In this document: positions 8,436 through 16,789 of the stretch, piece after piece
Position numbering within the stretch: the stretch's first letter is position 1
Layout of the letters: each line of letters starts with the position of its first letter
Made by a program: the position numbers and the translations under genes
Assembly: GCA_030066195.1 (NCBI GenBank)
Contig: JASJCB010000047.1
Coordinates: forward strand, 1-64,000
DNA from: Acidobacteriota bacterium
GTDB taxonomy: Bacteria; Acidobacteriota; Holophagae; Acanthopleuribacterales; Acanthopleuribacteraceae
DNA length: 64,000 nt
Direction: 5' to 3'
Notes under the pieces: generated by a model
Told to the model about the DNA's origin: nothing
Seen by the model: only the letters and a program-made list of their open reading frames with translations
Databases searched by the model: none

Positions 8436-10028
8436 ATGAGCAGCATACTAGAGGAAATCGACCGTCGACGCACATTTGCCATCATCTCGCACCCGGATGC
8501 GGGGAAGACCACGCTTTCGGAGAAGTTACTGCTGTACGGCGGCGCCATCCAGAAGGCGGGCATGATCACCAAGAAGGCCAATCGCGCCCGGACCGCCTCC
8601 GACTGGATGGAGATCGAACGCTCTCGCGGCATCTCCATTTCCTCCAGTGCGCTGAAGTTCGAGTGGAACGGCACCATCTACAACCTGTTGGACACCCCTG
8701 GCCACGAGGATTTCAGTGAGGACACCTATCGCACCCTGCTGGCCGTCGATTCCGCCATTATGTTGTTGGACGGCGCCAAAGGCGTGGAGCCGCAGACCAT
8801 CAAGCTGTTCAAGGTCTGTCGCGAGCGTGGCATCCCCATCTTCACCTTTATCAATAAAATGGACCGTCCGGGTAAATCCCCGTTCGACCTTTTGGAAGAA
8901 CTGGAAGAAGTCCTGGGCATTCTGGCCGTGCCCATGACCTGGCCGATCGGCGATATCGGCGCCTTCAAGGGCGTGTACGACCGCCACAGCGGCTCGGTGC
9001 ATATGTACGAGCGCACCGTGGGCGGTCAGTGGAAGGCGCCGGTTTCCTCCACCAGTATCGACGATCCCAAGCTGGCAGAGATGGTAGGCGAGGCGGATAC
9101 GGAGCGTCTGCGCGAAGACCTGGAGATGGTGGAAGAACTGATGCATCCCTTCGACGAGGAGTCCTTCAACGAGGGCGAAATCACCCCGGTTTTTTTCGGT
9201 TGTGCGCTCAACAACTTCGGCATCGAGCACTTCCTCACCGATTTCACTCAGCGCGCTCCTAAGCCCGCGCCCCTGGCGACCACCGACGGCCCGATGACCC
9301 CGGAGTCCGCTCAGTTCAGCGGCTTTGTCTATAAGGTGCAAGCCAATATGAACCCCATGCACCGCGACCGCATGGCCTTTATCCGCGTCTCCACGGGCCG
9401 TTTCGAAAAGAACATGACGGTCAAGCACCTGCGTAGTGGTCGCAAGGTGAAGTTGAGTTTTCCCTACCGCCTCTTCGGACAGAAACGCGAGATCATCGAG
9501 GAAGCCTTTCCGGGCGATATCGTGGGCCTCGTCAACCCCGGCACCTTCAAGGTCGGCGATGTGCTGACCGACGGCAAGGCCTTCCAAATGCCCAGTTTCC
9601 CGCGCTTCGCCCCGGAACTCTTTGCCCGGGTTATTCTGGTGGATACCTCGCAGAGCAAATCATTCCGCAAGGGCCTGGAGCAGTTGGGCGAGGAGGGCGT
9701 GGTCCAGATCTTCCGCGATCCCAAGCGCGTGGCCAATCTACCAGTGATTGCCGCCGTCGGCCAGTTACAGTTGGAGGTCTTCCGGGACCGCATGAAAACC
9801 GAGTACCGTAGCGAGGTGCGCCTGGACGTATTGGAATATGGCGCCTCTCGTTGGATCGGCAGTGAAATTACCAATCCCGAGCGCTATACCTTCTCCATCA
9901 TGTATGACGAGAGCGAGCACCCGGTGGCCCTGTTCCGCAACGAGTGGCATATGAACCAGGTGATCGGCAACGAGCCCGATATGGAGTTTCTCACCCACCC
10001 GCCCGATGCTGTGCGCCTGGCCGATTAG
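8436..10028 (+). CDS. prfC: peptide chain release factor 3
   Basis: 530 residues from the ATG at 8436. Translational GTPase that removes RF1/RF2 from the ribosome after peptide release. GTP-binding motifs are present: HPDAGKTT (G1), DTPGHEDFSEDTYRTL (G3), NKMDRPG (G4). The RF3-typical start SSILEEIDRRRTFAIISHPDAG and the C-terminal NEWHMNQVIGNEPDMEF close the family call, and the length matches the usual 525-530 residues. It converges on the amidohydrolase: the two stop codons overlap in TTAG at 10025-10028. Confidence 0.97.
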   Translation: MSSILEEIDRRRTFAIISHPDAGKTTLSEKLLLYGGAIQKAGMITKKANRARTASDWMEIERSRGISISSSALKFEWNGTIYNLLDTPGHEDFSEDTYRTLLAVDSAIMLLDGAKGVEPQTIKLFKVCRERGIPIFTFINKMDRPGKSPFDLLEELEEVLGILAVPMTWPIGDIGAFKGVYDRHSGSVHMYERTVGGQWKAPVSSTSIDDPKLAEMVGEADTERLREDLEMVEELMHPFDEESFNEGEITPVFFGCALNNFGIEHFLTDFTQRAPKPAPLATTDGPMTPESAQFSGFVYKVQANMNPMHRDRMAFIRVSTGRFEKNMTVKHLRSGRKVKLSFPYRLFGQKREIIEEAFPGDIVGLVNPGTFKVGDVLTDGKAFQMPSFPRFAPELFARVILVDTSQSKSFRKGLEQLGEEGVVQIFRDPKRVANLPVIAAVGQLQLEVFRDRMKTEYRSEVRLDVLEYGASRWIGSEITNPERYTFSIMYDESEHPVALFRNEWHMNQVIGNEPDMEFLTHPPDAVRLAD

Positions 10029-11185
10029 GTTTCCGGGGGTCCAATCGGCAGGGGGAATTGCACGCGCTTGCTGAAGGCCAGGGTTTCTTCGCGTAGAGCC
10101 TGCAGGTCCCATGGCGTCAGCTTGGTTTCTTCCCCGACGCGGGATGGTATCAGCGTTGACGATTCCAGGGGCAGGTCGGGGTCCACAAGTACCGGATTAC
10201 CCGCGCACAGCACCAACCGAATCGCTGCCTGACCCAAGCCGAAGAAGGCGTCCCAGGCATCTTCCGCACCCCGCCGCGCCACCACCAGATCCGCCGGTGC
10301 GCCGGGTTGAAGGGCCCCCTCGTGCGGCAGGTTCCAGATTCGAGCCGGGACGGTGGTCAGCGCGTCGTATAACTCGCGGTCGGTCAACATGCCCAGATCG
10401 CGCGCCTTGCGCAACTGTCGCCAGGGGTCGGGGTCGGCGCTGAGACTGGAATCGGTGCCGAACATGACGGGGCAGTGCTGTTTGAGACGGTCCGCCGCGG
10501 CGGTTTTCCCGTAGAGGAACAGGTTGGAATCGGGGCACCACACAAGACCGGCCAGACGGTCGGCGAGCTCCGAGGTAAGGGCGATGCCATGGACGGCCAC
10601 GATCCTGCGCAACCGGCTGAACCGCAAAAGGCGCCTGGTTTCCCGGTACATGGCACGGGTCGTCCCCTCGCCAAGATGTGCGACCAGCGGCAAGCGGAAG
10701 GGCGGCTTGAGAATCTGCAACCAGGGTCGTTTGTGGAAGCGCATGGAGTGTAGATAGCAGAAGTCGGTGATGCGGGTGGGATACGGCGGGTCCGGCGTCT
10801 GTTCGGCCTCGTGATCCATGACGGTTGTAAAGCCGTTAACCAGGTTGCGGACGGCGCCCCAGCGAGTGCGTAAGGGCCTGGGTATGGCTTCGATTTCGCG
10901 GATCAGGTCGGCGAAGCTCCGGTGAATGGCCGGCCCCCACGTTACGTAATCCGCGTAAATACTCTCGCGGAGCGCGGGGTAGAGATTGAAAGCCAGGTGA
11001 TCATGGCTGTTGATGAGTCCTGGAAAGACGATGTGGTCGTTCAGATCCAGGTGAGGTAGATCATCGGGAACGTGGTGGGACGCCGTCAACACGGCTTCCA
11101 GAATTCCGTTGCGAATGACCAGGTGGCAGCGCGCGGGATTGTCGGGCGGGCCGCCCAGATTCTTGAGCACCGCGGAAAAGGTCAT
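10025..11185 (-). CDS. amidohydrolase family protein
   Basis: 386 residues from the ATG at 11185, which overlaps the preceding stop as ATGA; the longer reading (to 11239) runs into the upstream gene. It is a metal-dependent TIM-barrel hydrolase with an N-terminal beta-sandwich. Metal-site motifs are NSHDHLAFN (near 72-80, HxH), a mid-barrel HLGEG, VHGIAL, and the final Asp in FGTDSSLS. The C-terminal return strand GALQPGAPADLVVAR is typical of cytosine deaminase/adenosine-deaminase-like and SsnA-type members. No substrate can be named. It is coupled to the glycosyltransferase gene, so a shared pathway is possible. Confidence 0.8.
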   Translation of the reverse strand: MTFSAVLKNLGGPPDNPARCHLVIRNGILEAVLTASHHVPDDLPHLDLNDHIVFPGLINSHDHLAFNLYPALRESIYADYVTWGPAIHRSFADLIREIEAIPRPLRTRWGAVRNLVNGFTTVMDHEAEQTPDPPYPTRITDFCYLHSMRFHKRPWLQILKPPFRLPLVAHLGEGTTRAMYRETRRLLRFSRLRRIVAVHGIALTSELADRLAGLVWCPDSNLFLYGKTAAADRLKQHCPVMFGTDSSLSADPDPWRQLRKARDLGMLTDRELYDALTTVPARIWNLPHEGALQPGAPADLVVARRGAEDAWDAFFGLGQAAIRLVLCAGNPVLVDPDLPLESSTLIPSRVGEETKLTPWDLQALREETLAFSKRVQFPLPIGPPET

Positions 11186-12318
11186 GACCCGCTCCCGATC
11201 AATTCGCCGTAAAGCCGGGCGAAGCGATCCGCCGTCCAAGCGGCGTCATGGTCGCGGCTCCAGGCCAGGCCGGCCTCGCGCTGATTTTGCCAGGCCGTTT
11301 CATGGGTCACCAGGGCGGTTGCCTCTTCGGCCAGGGTCTGATGATCACCGACGGGAACGGCCGTAACGGCGCTGCCGTCCAGGTCCGCCGCCAGACCGAC
11401 ACGTGTTGCGCAAACCGGAACGCCGGCGGTCATGGCTTCCGCGATTACCACGGCTTGGGCCTCATACAAAGAGGTGTGCAGCAGACAATCCGCCTCGGCG
11501 AAAAGTGTCGGCAGTTCCCGATGGGCGATAGCGCCCGCGAAATCCACCGACTCCCGGAGACCCAATTCTGAGGCCAGGCGTTGAACGGCCCCTTGCATGA
11601 AGTCGCCGCCGGCCAGGGTCAATCGGGCGGGGATACGGGCCGAAATCTGAGCGAAGGCCCGCAGCAGGGTTGCCTGATCCTTGACCGGGTTCTGATGGGC
11701 GACGTGCAGAAAGCGGTACGGCGGCCGGGGAATGCGTTGTGCGGGCCGAAAATGCTCGCCAGGTGCGCCGTAGGGAATGATTTCGGCGGTGACACCCGCC
11801 GGCAGTAAATCAGCCTGGAATTGCGTCAGCGCGGTCACCATCCGGGCATGGCGGAGCGTGCGGTTCAATAGGAAACGGGTTTTCCAGGTCAGGCCGGCGC
11901 CGTAGTCGGCCTCCGGCAGACGAGCCGTTTCCGCGCCCTGCAAGCTGACGAGCACCGACAATCCGAAGCGGCGGCCCAAAAGAACCGCAGCCAGACCCGA
12001 GGGCAAACCCCAAATCCCATGAATCAGGGAAAAGGGGCGCCGCCTATGTTCGCGGACGAAGGCCCGGCGATAACCGTTCAGCTTGCGCATCAGGCCCATG
12101 CCGGCGTGCTCGGGCAGGTAGGTGAGCGCGGCTCCGCCGATGCGACCGGAATCGCCTGATGTTTGAGGGCCGCGTAAGGAGAAGATATGTAGGTGAAGAC
12201 GTTGGGAAAGGCGCGTGACCAGGTCCATCAAAGCGGGGATGTACAGACCCAGGGCCGGGTTTTCCAAGCCGCCCGGAATCAAAACTGCCGTATGTGGTGG
12301 GTTCAGTGGGTGGATCAT
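11182..12318 (-). CDS. glycosyltransferase family 4 (GT-B)
   Basis: 378 residues with the GT-B two-domain layout. The C-terminal donor-binding domain has RFLHVAHQNPVKDQATLLRAF (donor-site strand) and the E-x7-E element in SLYEAQAVVIAEAMTAGVPV, which binds the nucleotide sugar in retaining GT4 enzymes. The N-terminal acceptor domain contains LIHGIWGLPSGLAA. The enzyme probably builds a cell-surface glycan; donor and acceptor are unknown. No strong ribosome site precedes the ATG. The gene is first in a two-gene operon with the amidohydrolase. Confidence 0.85.
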   Translation of the reverse strand: MIHPLNPPHTAVLIPGGLENPALGLYIPALMDLVTRLSQRLHLHIFSLRGPQTSGDSGRIGGAALTYLPEHAGMGLMRKLNGYRRAFVREHRRRPFSLIHGIWGLPSGLAAVLLGRRFGLSVLVSLQGAETARLPEADYGAGLTWKTRFLLNRTLRHARMVTALTQFQADLLPAGVTAEIIPYGAPGEHFRPAQRIPRPPYRFLHVAHQNPVKDQATLLRAFAQISARIPARLTLAGGDFMQGAVQRLASELGLRESVDFAGAIAHRELPTLFAEADCLLHTSLYEAQAVVIAEAMTAGVPVCATRVGLAADLDGSAVTAVPVGDHQTLAEEATALVTHETAWQNQREAGLAWSRDHDAAWTADRFARLYGELIGSGS

Positions 12319-12351
12319 TTCATTTATATAACCGGGGACGGTTTGTGGGGG

Positions 12352-13710
12352 TTAACTCACTTCCAACTTTTGGACCAGGGTGTAGAGGCGGCTCTTCAGC
12401 TCTTTGTCGGACTCGGCCGCGTGGGCTTTCTTCAGGTCGCGGAGATATTTGCGCGTGCCCGACGCCTCGAAAGCCTTGACGGCCGCGGCCCGATCGGAAT
12501 AGCTTTTGTCCTTCAGGTAGGGCAGGATCGCCTTCAGGTGTTTTTCGTCGCCCAGCCGGGCCAGCGGCACCAGGGCGTGGTGCGAGAATACCTTGTGGCC
12601 CTTGACGATCTTCAGAATTGGCGTCAGGGCCCGCGGATCGCCTATTTCGGCCAGAGCGTTGCAGGTCTCCCGGGCCAGCAGAGGATTGCCCGCTTCGCTG
12701 ATGAGAAAGGGCACGGCGCGTTTATCGCGCAGTCGACCGAGCGCCGGAATCAAAGCGCCGCGCACCTCCGTCTCGTTATGTTCGCAGATCTTGATCAGGC
12801 GCATAACATCATCTTTCGTCGCCTGGCTCAGGATCATTTGCCGGGCTTCCATCTTTTCCGCCACGCCGCCTACCTGGATTTTTTTGATCCAGTAACCCAG
12901 GCGCACGTCGAAAGTGTCCTCGTCCGCGGCCTCCGCGCCGAACAAACCGTCGTTCCACAGAACCAGCAGGGCGCTGCCCAGATCTTCTACCTTTTCGTAA
13001 CGCTCGTCCTTGTGGTGGGCCAGGGCCCTGAGAATGATTTGCTCCAAGCGAGGGTCGAAGGTTTTGTCCAGATCGGTGGGGTTCATGAAACGGCCGACCG
13101 GCTTTTTGCCGGTAAAGATCTCGTACAGAATGGCGCCCAACGAGTAGATATCACTGCGGTGATCCACCGACGCCGGGTCGCTCTGCTGCTCGGGCGACAT
13201 GTAACTAAGCGTGCCCATGACCATGTTGGTGTGGGTCAGACGGGTGAAGTCCTCGTTGTTGAACAGCGAGATCCCGAAATCCACCAGGCGAGGGATCTGG
13301 TCCTCGCCGAACATGATGTTGGAGGGTTTCAGGTCGCGGTGTACGATGCCGTGACGGTGAATGAAGCGAACCGCGTCGCAGACCTGAATCATGACCTTGA
13401 GCCGGCGGCGTTGCGAGAATCGTCGATAATTGCTGAGCGAACCGCGCGACAGGTATTCCAAAATGATGTAGAAGCGATTTTGCAGCGAGCCGAACTTGAA
13501 AATACGCACCACATTCTGGTGGGTCAGGCCGCTGATCACCCGGGCCTCACGTGTCAGGCGCTTGAGCATGCCCGCGTCGGAGCAGTAGCGCTCGTGCAGG
13601 ACCTTCAGGGCCACATTCAACCTGCCCTCCTCACGCACGGCGCGATAGACCTCGGCCGAGCCGCCCTCACCGATCTTCTCCTGAATCTCGTAACCGGTAA
13701 TTGCGAACAA
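12352..13710 (-). CDS. Ser/Thr protein kinase with C-terminal HEAT-like repeats
   Basis: 452 residues. I place the start at TTG 13710, with AGGAG at 13720-13716; a GTG at 13716 is also possible but sits inside that ribosome site. Kinase motifs in order are glycine loop GEGGSAEVY, VALKVL with the ATP-binding Lys, catalytic HRDLKPSN (about 122), DFG, and activation-segment SPEQ. It is an active Hanks-type kinase by motifs. After about residue 290 come helical repeats (EVRGALIPALGRLRDKRAVPFL ... LLARETCNALAEIGDPRALTPI) of HEAT/PBS-lyase type. No membrane helix is present, so it is cytoplasmic. It overlaps or abuts the stop of the upstream unknown gene, and the three genes down to 15025 form one operon. 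Confidence 0.9.
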   Translation of the reverse strand: MFAITGYEIQEKIGEGGSAEVYRAVREEGRLNVALKVLHERYCSDAGMLKRLTREARVISGLTHQNVVRIFKFGSLQNRFYIILEYLSRGSLSNYRRFSQRRRLKVMIQVCDAVRFIHRHGIVHRDLKPSNIMFGEDQIPRLVDFGISLFNNEDFTRLTHTNMVMGTLSYMSPEQQSDPASVDHRSDIYSLGAILYEIFTGKKPVGRFMNPTDLDKTFDPRLEQIILRALAHHKDERYEKVEDLGSALLVLWNDGLFGAEAADEDTFDVRLGYWIKKIQVGGVAEKMEARQMILSQATKDDVMRLIKICEHNETEVRGALIPALGRLRDKRAVPFLISEAGNPLLARETCNALAEIGDPRALTPILKIVKGHKVFSHHALVPLARLGDEKHLKAILPYLKDKSYSDRAAAVKAFEASGTRKYLRDLKKAHAAESDKELKSRLYTLVQKLEVS

Positions 13711-13712
13711 AC

Positions 13713-14510
13713 TCACTCCTCTCTCAGGACCACGGTCAGGTAATCCGGTTTGTTTTTCATCTGGATGATAACCCAAACCCTGCCGCTCATAAACGAGTTA
13801 AAACGTCCCGTTTGCGCGGCCAGTGCGCGGGGGTAACCGTCTAACGTATCGGTTTCCACGCCGATTAATTTGAGCGGTGCGGAGGGTAAACCTATCACCA
13901 CTCCCACGAAATCGACCTGGTTGGGTTTTAAATTAAGCGCTTTCAACACAGAGGCCCGGTAGCGGATCCGCAACTTCATGGGTAGGGAATTCATGGGTAT
14001 CACGCGCAGACTATAGGGAAAACGAGCGGCATCGCCGCGACTGCCGTGTAATTCGGGGGGTTTCAGCAAGGCGCCGCTGAAGGTTGCGGGCGAGACAATG
14101 CCCACATTTCGTTTGCGAACCAGGGGCGGACGCGTTTCCGGTTTCAGGGCATGAATCTCGGGTGTCGGGATATCCAGGGGGGCAGTGCCTACTTTGAGCG
14201 TTTCCTTGCGCCAACAGGTAACGGTGTGGGCCTCGGTGCTCATTTCGGACATGGATTGTGACAGGTGAACCCGGGGTTCGGTGACATGTCCGGTATGGAC
14301 CGACGGTGTCAAGTCCACGGCGTAGTCGCGTGTCTCCGGCCTCGAATCGGGTAGGGAGTGAACCTCGACTTCCGGGTTGTCCACGATGTCGTGAACCTCG
14401 GTGGTCAGGGCGACCCGCACCGCGAAAACCTTGGGGAAGTCGAACTCGCGTTGGATGCGCGCCAGCAGTTTGCGCAGCTTGCTGCCTAATCCTGATTTTT
14501 TTCCGAGCAT
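13713..14510 (-). CDS. unknown protein in the kinase-HEAT operon
   Basis: 265 residues from the ATG at 14510 (MLGKKSGLGSKL), which lies inside the end of the preceding gene (25 bp overlap); the longer frame to 14672 is the shadow of that gene. The N-terminus is basic and helical (SKLRKLLARIQREFDF), the middle is rich in Thr/Pro/His and looks disordered, and the last 90 residues (PYSLRVIPMNSLPMKLRIRYRASVL onward) look like a folded beta domain. Not recognised. Being translated just ahead of the kinase, it may be a substrate or adaptor, which is inference only. The Thr-rich middle would suit phosphorylation. Confidence 0.6.
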   Translation of the reverse strand: MLGKKSGLGSKLRKLLARIQREFDFPKVFAVRVALTTEVHDIVDNPEVEVHSLPDSRPETRDYAVDLTPSVHTGHVTEPRVHLSQSMSEMSTEAHTVTCWRKETLKVGTAPLDIPTPEIHALKPETRPPLVRKRNVGIVSPATFSGALLKPPELHGSRGDAARFPYSLRVIPMNSLPMKLRIRYRASVLKALNLKPNQVDFVGVVIGLPSAPLKLIGVETDTLDGYPRALAAQTGRFNSFMSGRVWVIIQMKNKPDYLTVVLREE

Positions 14511-15025
14511 AGATAGATCACCACGTTTTCCAGGCGTTCCAGGGGTTCCACCAGGTCCATATGCTTGGAAAGGTAGACCAGGTCTTTGAGAATGGCTTCC
14601 TGAGTCTCCACCGGCATGGCGCCGAAGAGAATGCGCACCGGATGCTGATCGGTCCAACCCTGCAACAGGCACTCGCTTTCCTTGGAACGGTTGACCGTTC
14701 CCTTGTCGCCGATAGCGGCCAGTTGTGTGCGCTGTAAGGAAATCAGGGTCAACTCGGTGGCATCGGCCATGTCGTAGAGTTGATGTTGGGGCACTACGAA
14801 GAAGGTGGGTTGGGTTTCGATCTTGGCCATCAGGGCGCCCACAATCACGTGATTGCGGATGTACTGCTCCAAGACCGGGCCGTAAAGCATGTGTTGCACC
14901 TTGGTGGGGCTTACCGAATCGGTGTGCTTGAATTCGATGGGGAAACCGTGGTCGTTAGTGATCAGGACGCCGCCCAGGTAGGCGCTGTTCTCGTAGAGGG
15001 TAATCAGGTAACCAGGCGTCGGCAT
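14486..15025 (-). CDS. unknown protein, first gene of the kinase operon
   Basis: 179 residues, ATG at 15025 with GAGGAG upstream. The protein reads as alpha/beta without membrane segments (GYLITLYENSAYLGGVLITNDHG at the start). Its C-terminal half (PVETQEAILKDLVYLSKHMDLVEPLERLENVVIYL) is amphipathic helical. I do not recognise the family. Context: the first of three overlapping genes with the unknown 265-residue protein and the Ser/Thr kinase. Confidence 0.65.
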   Translation of the reverse strand: MPTPGYLITLYENSAYLGGVLITNDHGFPIEFKHTDSVSPTKVQHMLYGPVLEQYIRNHVIVGALMAKIETQPTFFVVPQHQLYDMADATELTLISLQRTQLAAIGDKGTVNRSKESECLLQGWTDQHPVRILFGAMPVETQEAILKDLVYLSKHMDLVEPLERLENVVIYLCSEKNQD

Positions 15026-15157
15026 GCTCGCGCTCCTCGTAAAAGGGAATAGAACCGACCTAATCAGACCGCATTTCCACCCGCGCCGTCAAGCGTGAAG
15101 CACCCGTAAATCACACGAACAAGGTGAAAGTTGCTTTGCGTTTCGACCGTACGGACT

Positions 15158-15793
15158 TTATTCGGCGTTTCCGATACAGACCAGATGACGCTCCTCGGCG
15201 TCACCTACCGGTTGAAGGCGGTGGATGGTTACCTTTTCCGGTTTTAGTTTTGCCTCGGCCAATTCTTCTCGGATGCGGGCCATGCGGCCCTTGTAGAGCA
15301 GGTAGCGGCCGCCGTCTCGATGATAGGTTCGGGTCATTTGCAAAATCACTTTGATCGGCTTGAAGCCGCGGGCAATGACAAGGTCGATTTCACCTGAAAC
15401 GCCTTTATCGTCCAGGGGGCCCGCCACCTTTATGTTGGGCGCGAGGTCCTTCAGGCCTTCCAGGAAGCGACATTTCAGGGGGCTTTTTTCGTACAGCACC
15501 AGGTTGGTTTGTGGCCGACAAACAGCCAGGGGGACGGCAGGCAGGCCGCCGCCGGCGCCGAGGTCGGCGATGGCGTTGACGCTCGGGATATAGGGTAGGC
15601 CGATGAGGCAGTCGAAAAGATGATCCGTGACCAAGGATTCCGGAGTTAGTTTGCGGCTGACAAGGTTGATCTTTTGGTTCTCCGCCCACAACCGCTCCGT
15701 ATAGGAGGTCAGGATGCTGACGCTTTTTTCGGTCATGCCCAATTGTTTGCACAGGTCGGCGTGTTTCCGCAGGAGTACGGCGAAGGTAGTCAT
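15158..15793 (-). CDS. rsmG: 16S rRNA (guanine527-N7)-methyltransferase RsmG
   Basis: 211 residues. SAM-dependent methyltransferase acting on G527 of 16S rRNA. The family N-terminus LWAENQKINLVSRKL, the SAM-binding loop IADLGAGGGLPAVPLAV and motif EKSPLKCRFLEGL are all present. The distal part (RYLLYKGRMARIREEL) also fits. Slightly shorter than E. coli RsmG (207) is not an issue. The ATG follows the proC stop by 3 bp, so proC-rsmG form an operon. It is away from the gidA/parAB context where it is often found. Confidence 0.92.
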   Translation of the reverse strand: MTTFAVLLRKHADLCKQLGMTEKSVSILTSYTERLWAENQKINLVSRKLTPESLVTDHLFDCLIGLPYIPSVNAIADLGAGGGLPAVPLAVCRPQTNLVLYEKSPLKCRFLEGLKDLAPNIKVAGPLDDKGVSGEIDLVIARGFKPIKVILQMTRTYHRDGGRYLLYKGRMARIREELAEAKLKPEKVTIHRLQPVGDAEERHLVCIGNAE

Positions 15794-15796
15794 GGT

Positions 15797-16624
15797 TCAG
15801 CCCAGTTTTCCGGCGATGTCTGTAGCCTCCTCCACCGCTCGGGCCAGGGTGGATCTGATCTTGCCGTCTTCCATGGTCAACAGTGCACCGATGGTACAAC
15901 CCGACGGGGTGGTGACTTCATCCTTCAGCATGGCCGGGTGTTTGCCGCTGTCCAGCATCATGCGCGCCGCACCGAGCACTGTTTGCGCCACCAGTTGAAA
16001 GGCCGTATCGCGGGGCAAACCCACGCGAACGGCGCCGTCGGCCAGGGATTCAATGATCAGGAAGATATAGGCGGGACCGGCGCCGCTGACAGCCGTGACC
16101 GCGTTCAGGTGCGTCTCATCGAGCTCCAGACAGAGACCCACCGATGAGAAGATGCGTTGGGCCAGCGCCATGTGCTCCGGTTTGGTGTGGCGACCGGGTG
16201 AAATGACGGTGACACCGGCGCCGATACGACTGGGCGTATTGGGCATGGCGCGAATAACCGGCGAACGGGGCAGGATATCTTCCATGGTGGCCACCGTGGT
16301 GCCTGCCGCGATGGAGATGACCGGCGCGTCGTCGCGGAGCCGGCCGCTTGCTTTCAGATCTTCAAGGACCTCAACGACGCGATAGGGCTTGGTGCAGATC
16401 AGGAACACATCGGTCTCGGCCACCTTGTCGGCCGGATAGCCGCAGGTCGTGTCCACGCCCAATGTGGCGATGACAGCTTCCTTGGATTTGACCGTGTGCA
16501 CCGACGCGTGGATATTACGGCGGTCCAGCAAATCGGCCGCCAGCATGCCGTTGATCAGTGCTCGTCCCATGATACCGGCGCCGATCACGCCGATTTTCAG
16601 ATTCTTCATGTCATCAGCAACCAT
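15797..16624 (-). CDS. proC: pyrroline-5-carboxylate reductase
   Basis: 275 residues, ATG at 16624 with GGGAGGG six bases upstream. Last step of proline synthesis: reduces pyrroline-5-carboxylate with NAD(P)H. The Rossmann loop is IGVIGAGIMGRAL, the central motif is RAMPNTPSRIGAG, and the substrate-binding helix carries VTAVSGAGPAYIFLIIESLADGAVRVGLPRDTA, the conserved P5CR signature. The end, TPSGCTIGALLTMEDGKIRSTLARAVEEA, also fits. Length is normal. Confidence 0.95.
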   Translation of the reverse strand: MVADDMKNLKIGVIGAGIMGRALINGMLAADLLDRRNIHASVHTVKSKEAVIATLGVDTTCGYPADKVAETDVFLICTKPYRVVEVLEDLKASGRLRDDAPVISIAAGTTVATMEDILPRSPVIRAMPNTPSRIGAGVTVISPGRHTKPEHMALAQRIFSSVGLCLELDETHLNAVTAVSGAGPAYIFLIIESLADGAVRVGLPRDTAFQLVAQTVLGAARMMLDSGKHPAMLKDEVTTPSGCTIGALLTMEDGKIRSTLARAVEEATDIAGKLG

Positions 16625-16789
16625 GCGTCGCCCTCCCGGTTGGTGAATGCCATAGCATAGCAGCCCAGGTGCAGGATGCTAATCTTTTTTAGCTGCTGTT
16701 CGGGCTGAATGGTTTTTAGCTTGCAACCCATCGCCGGATTGGTTAGTTTTTTCTAGTGAGGGTGTAAGAACGTAAAATTTGGAGTTTCT

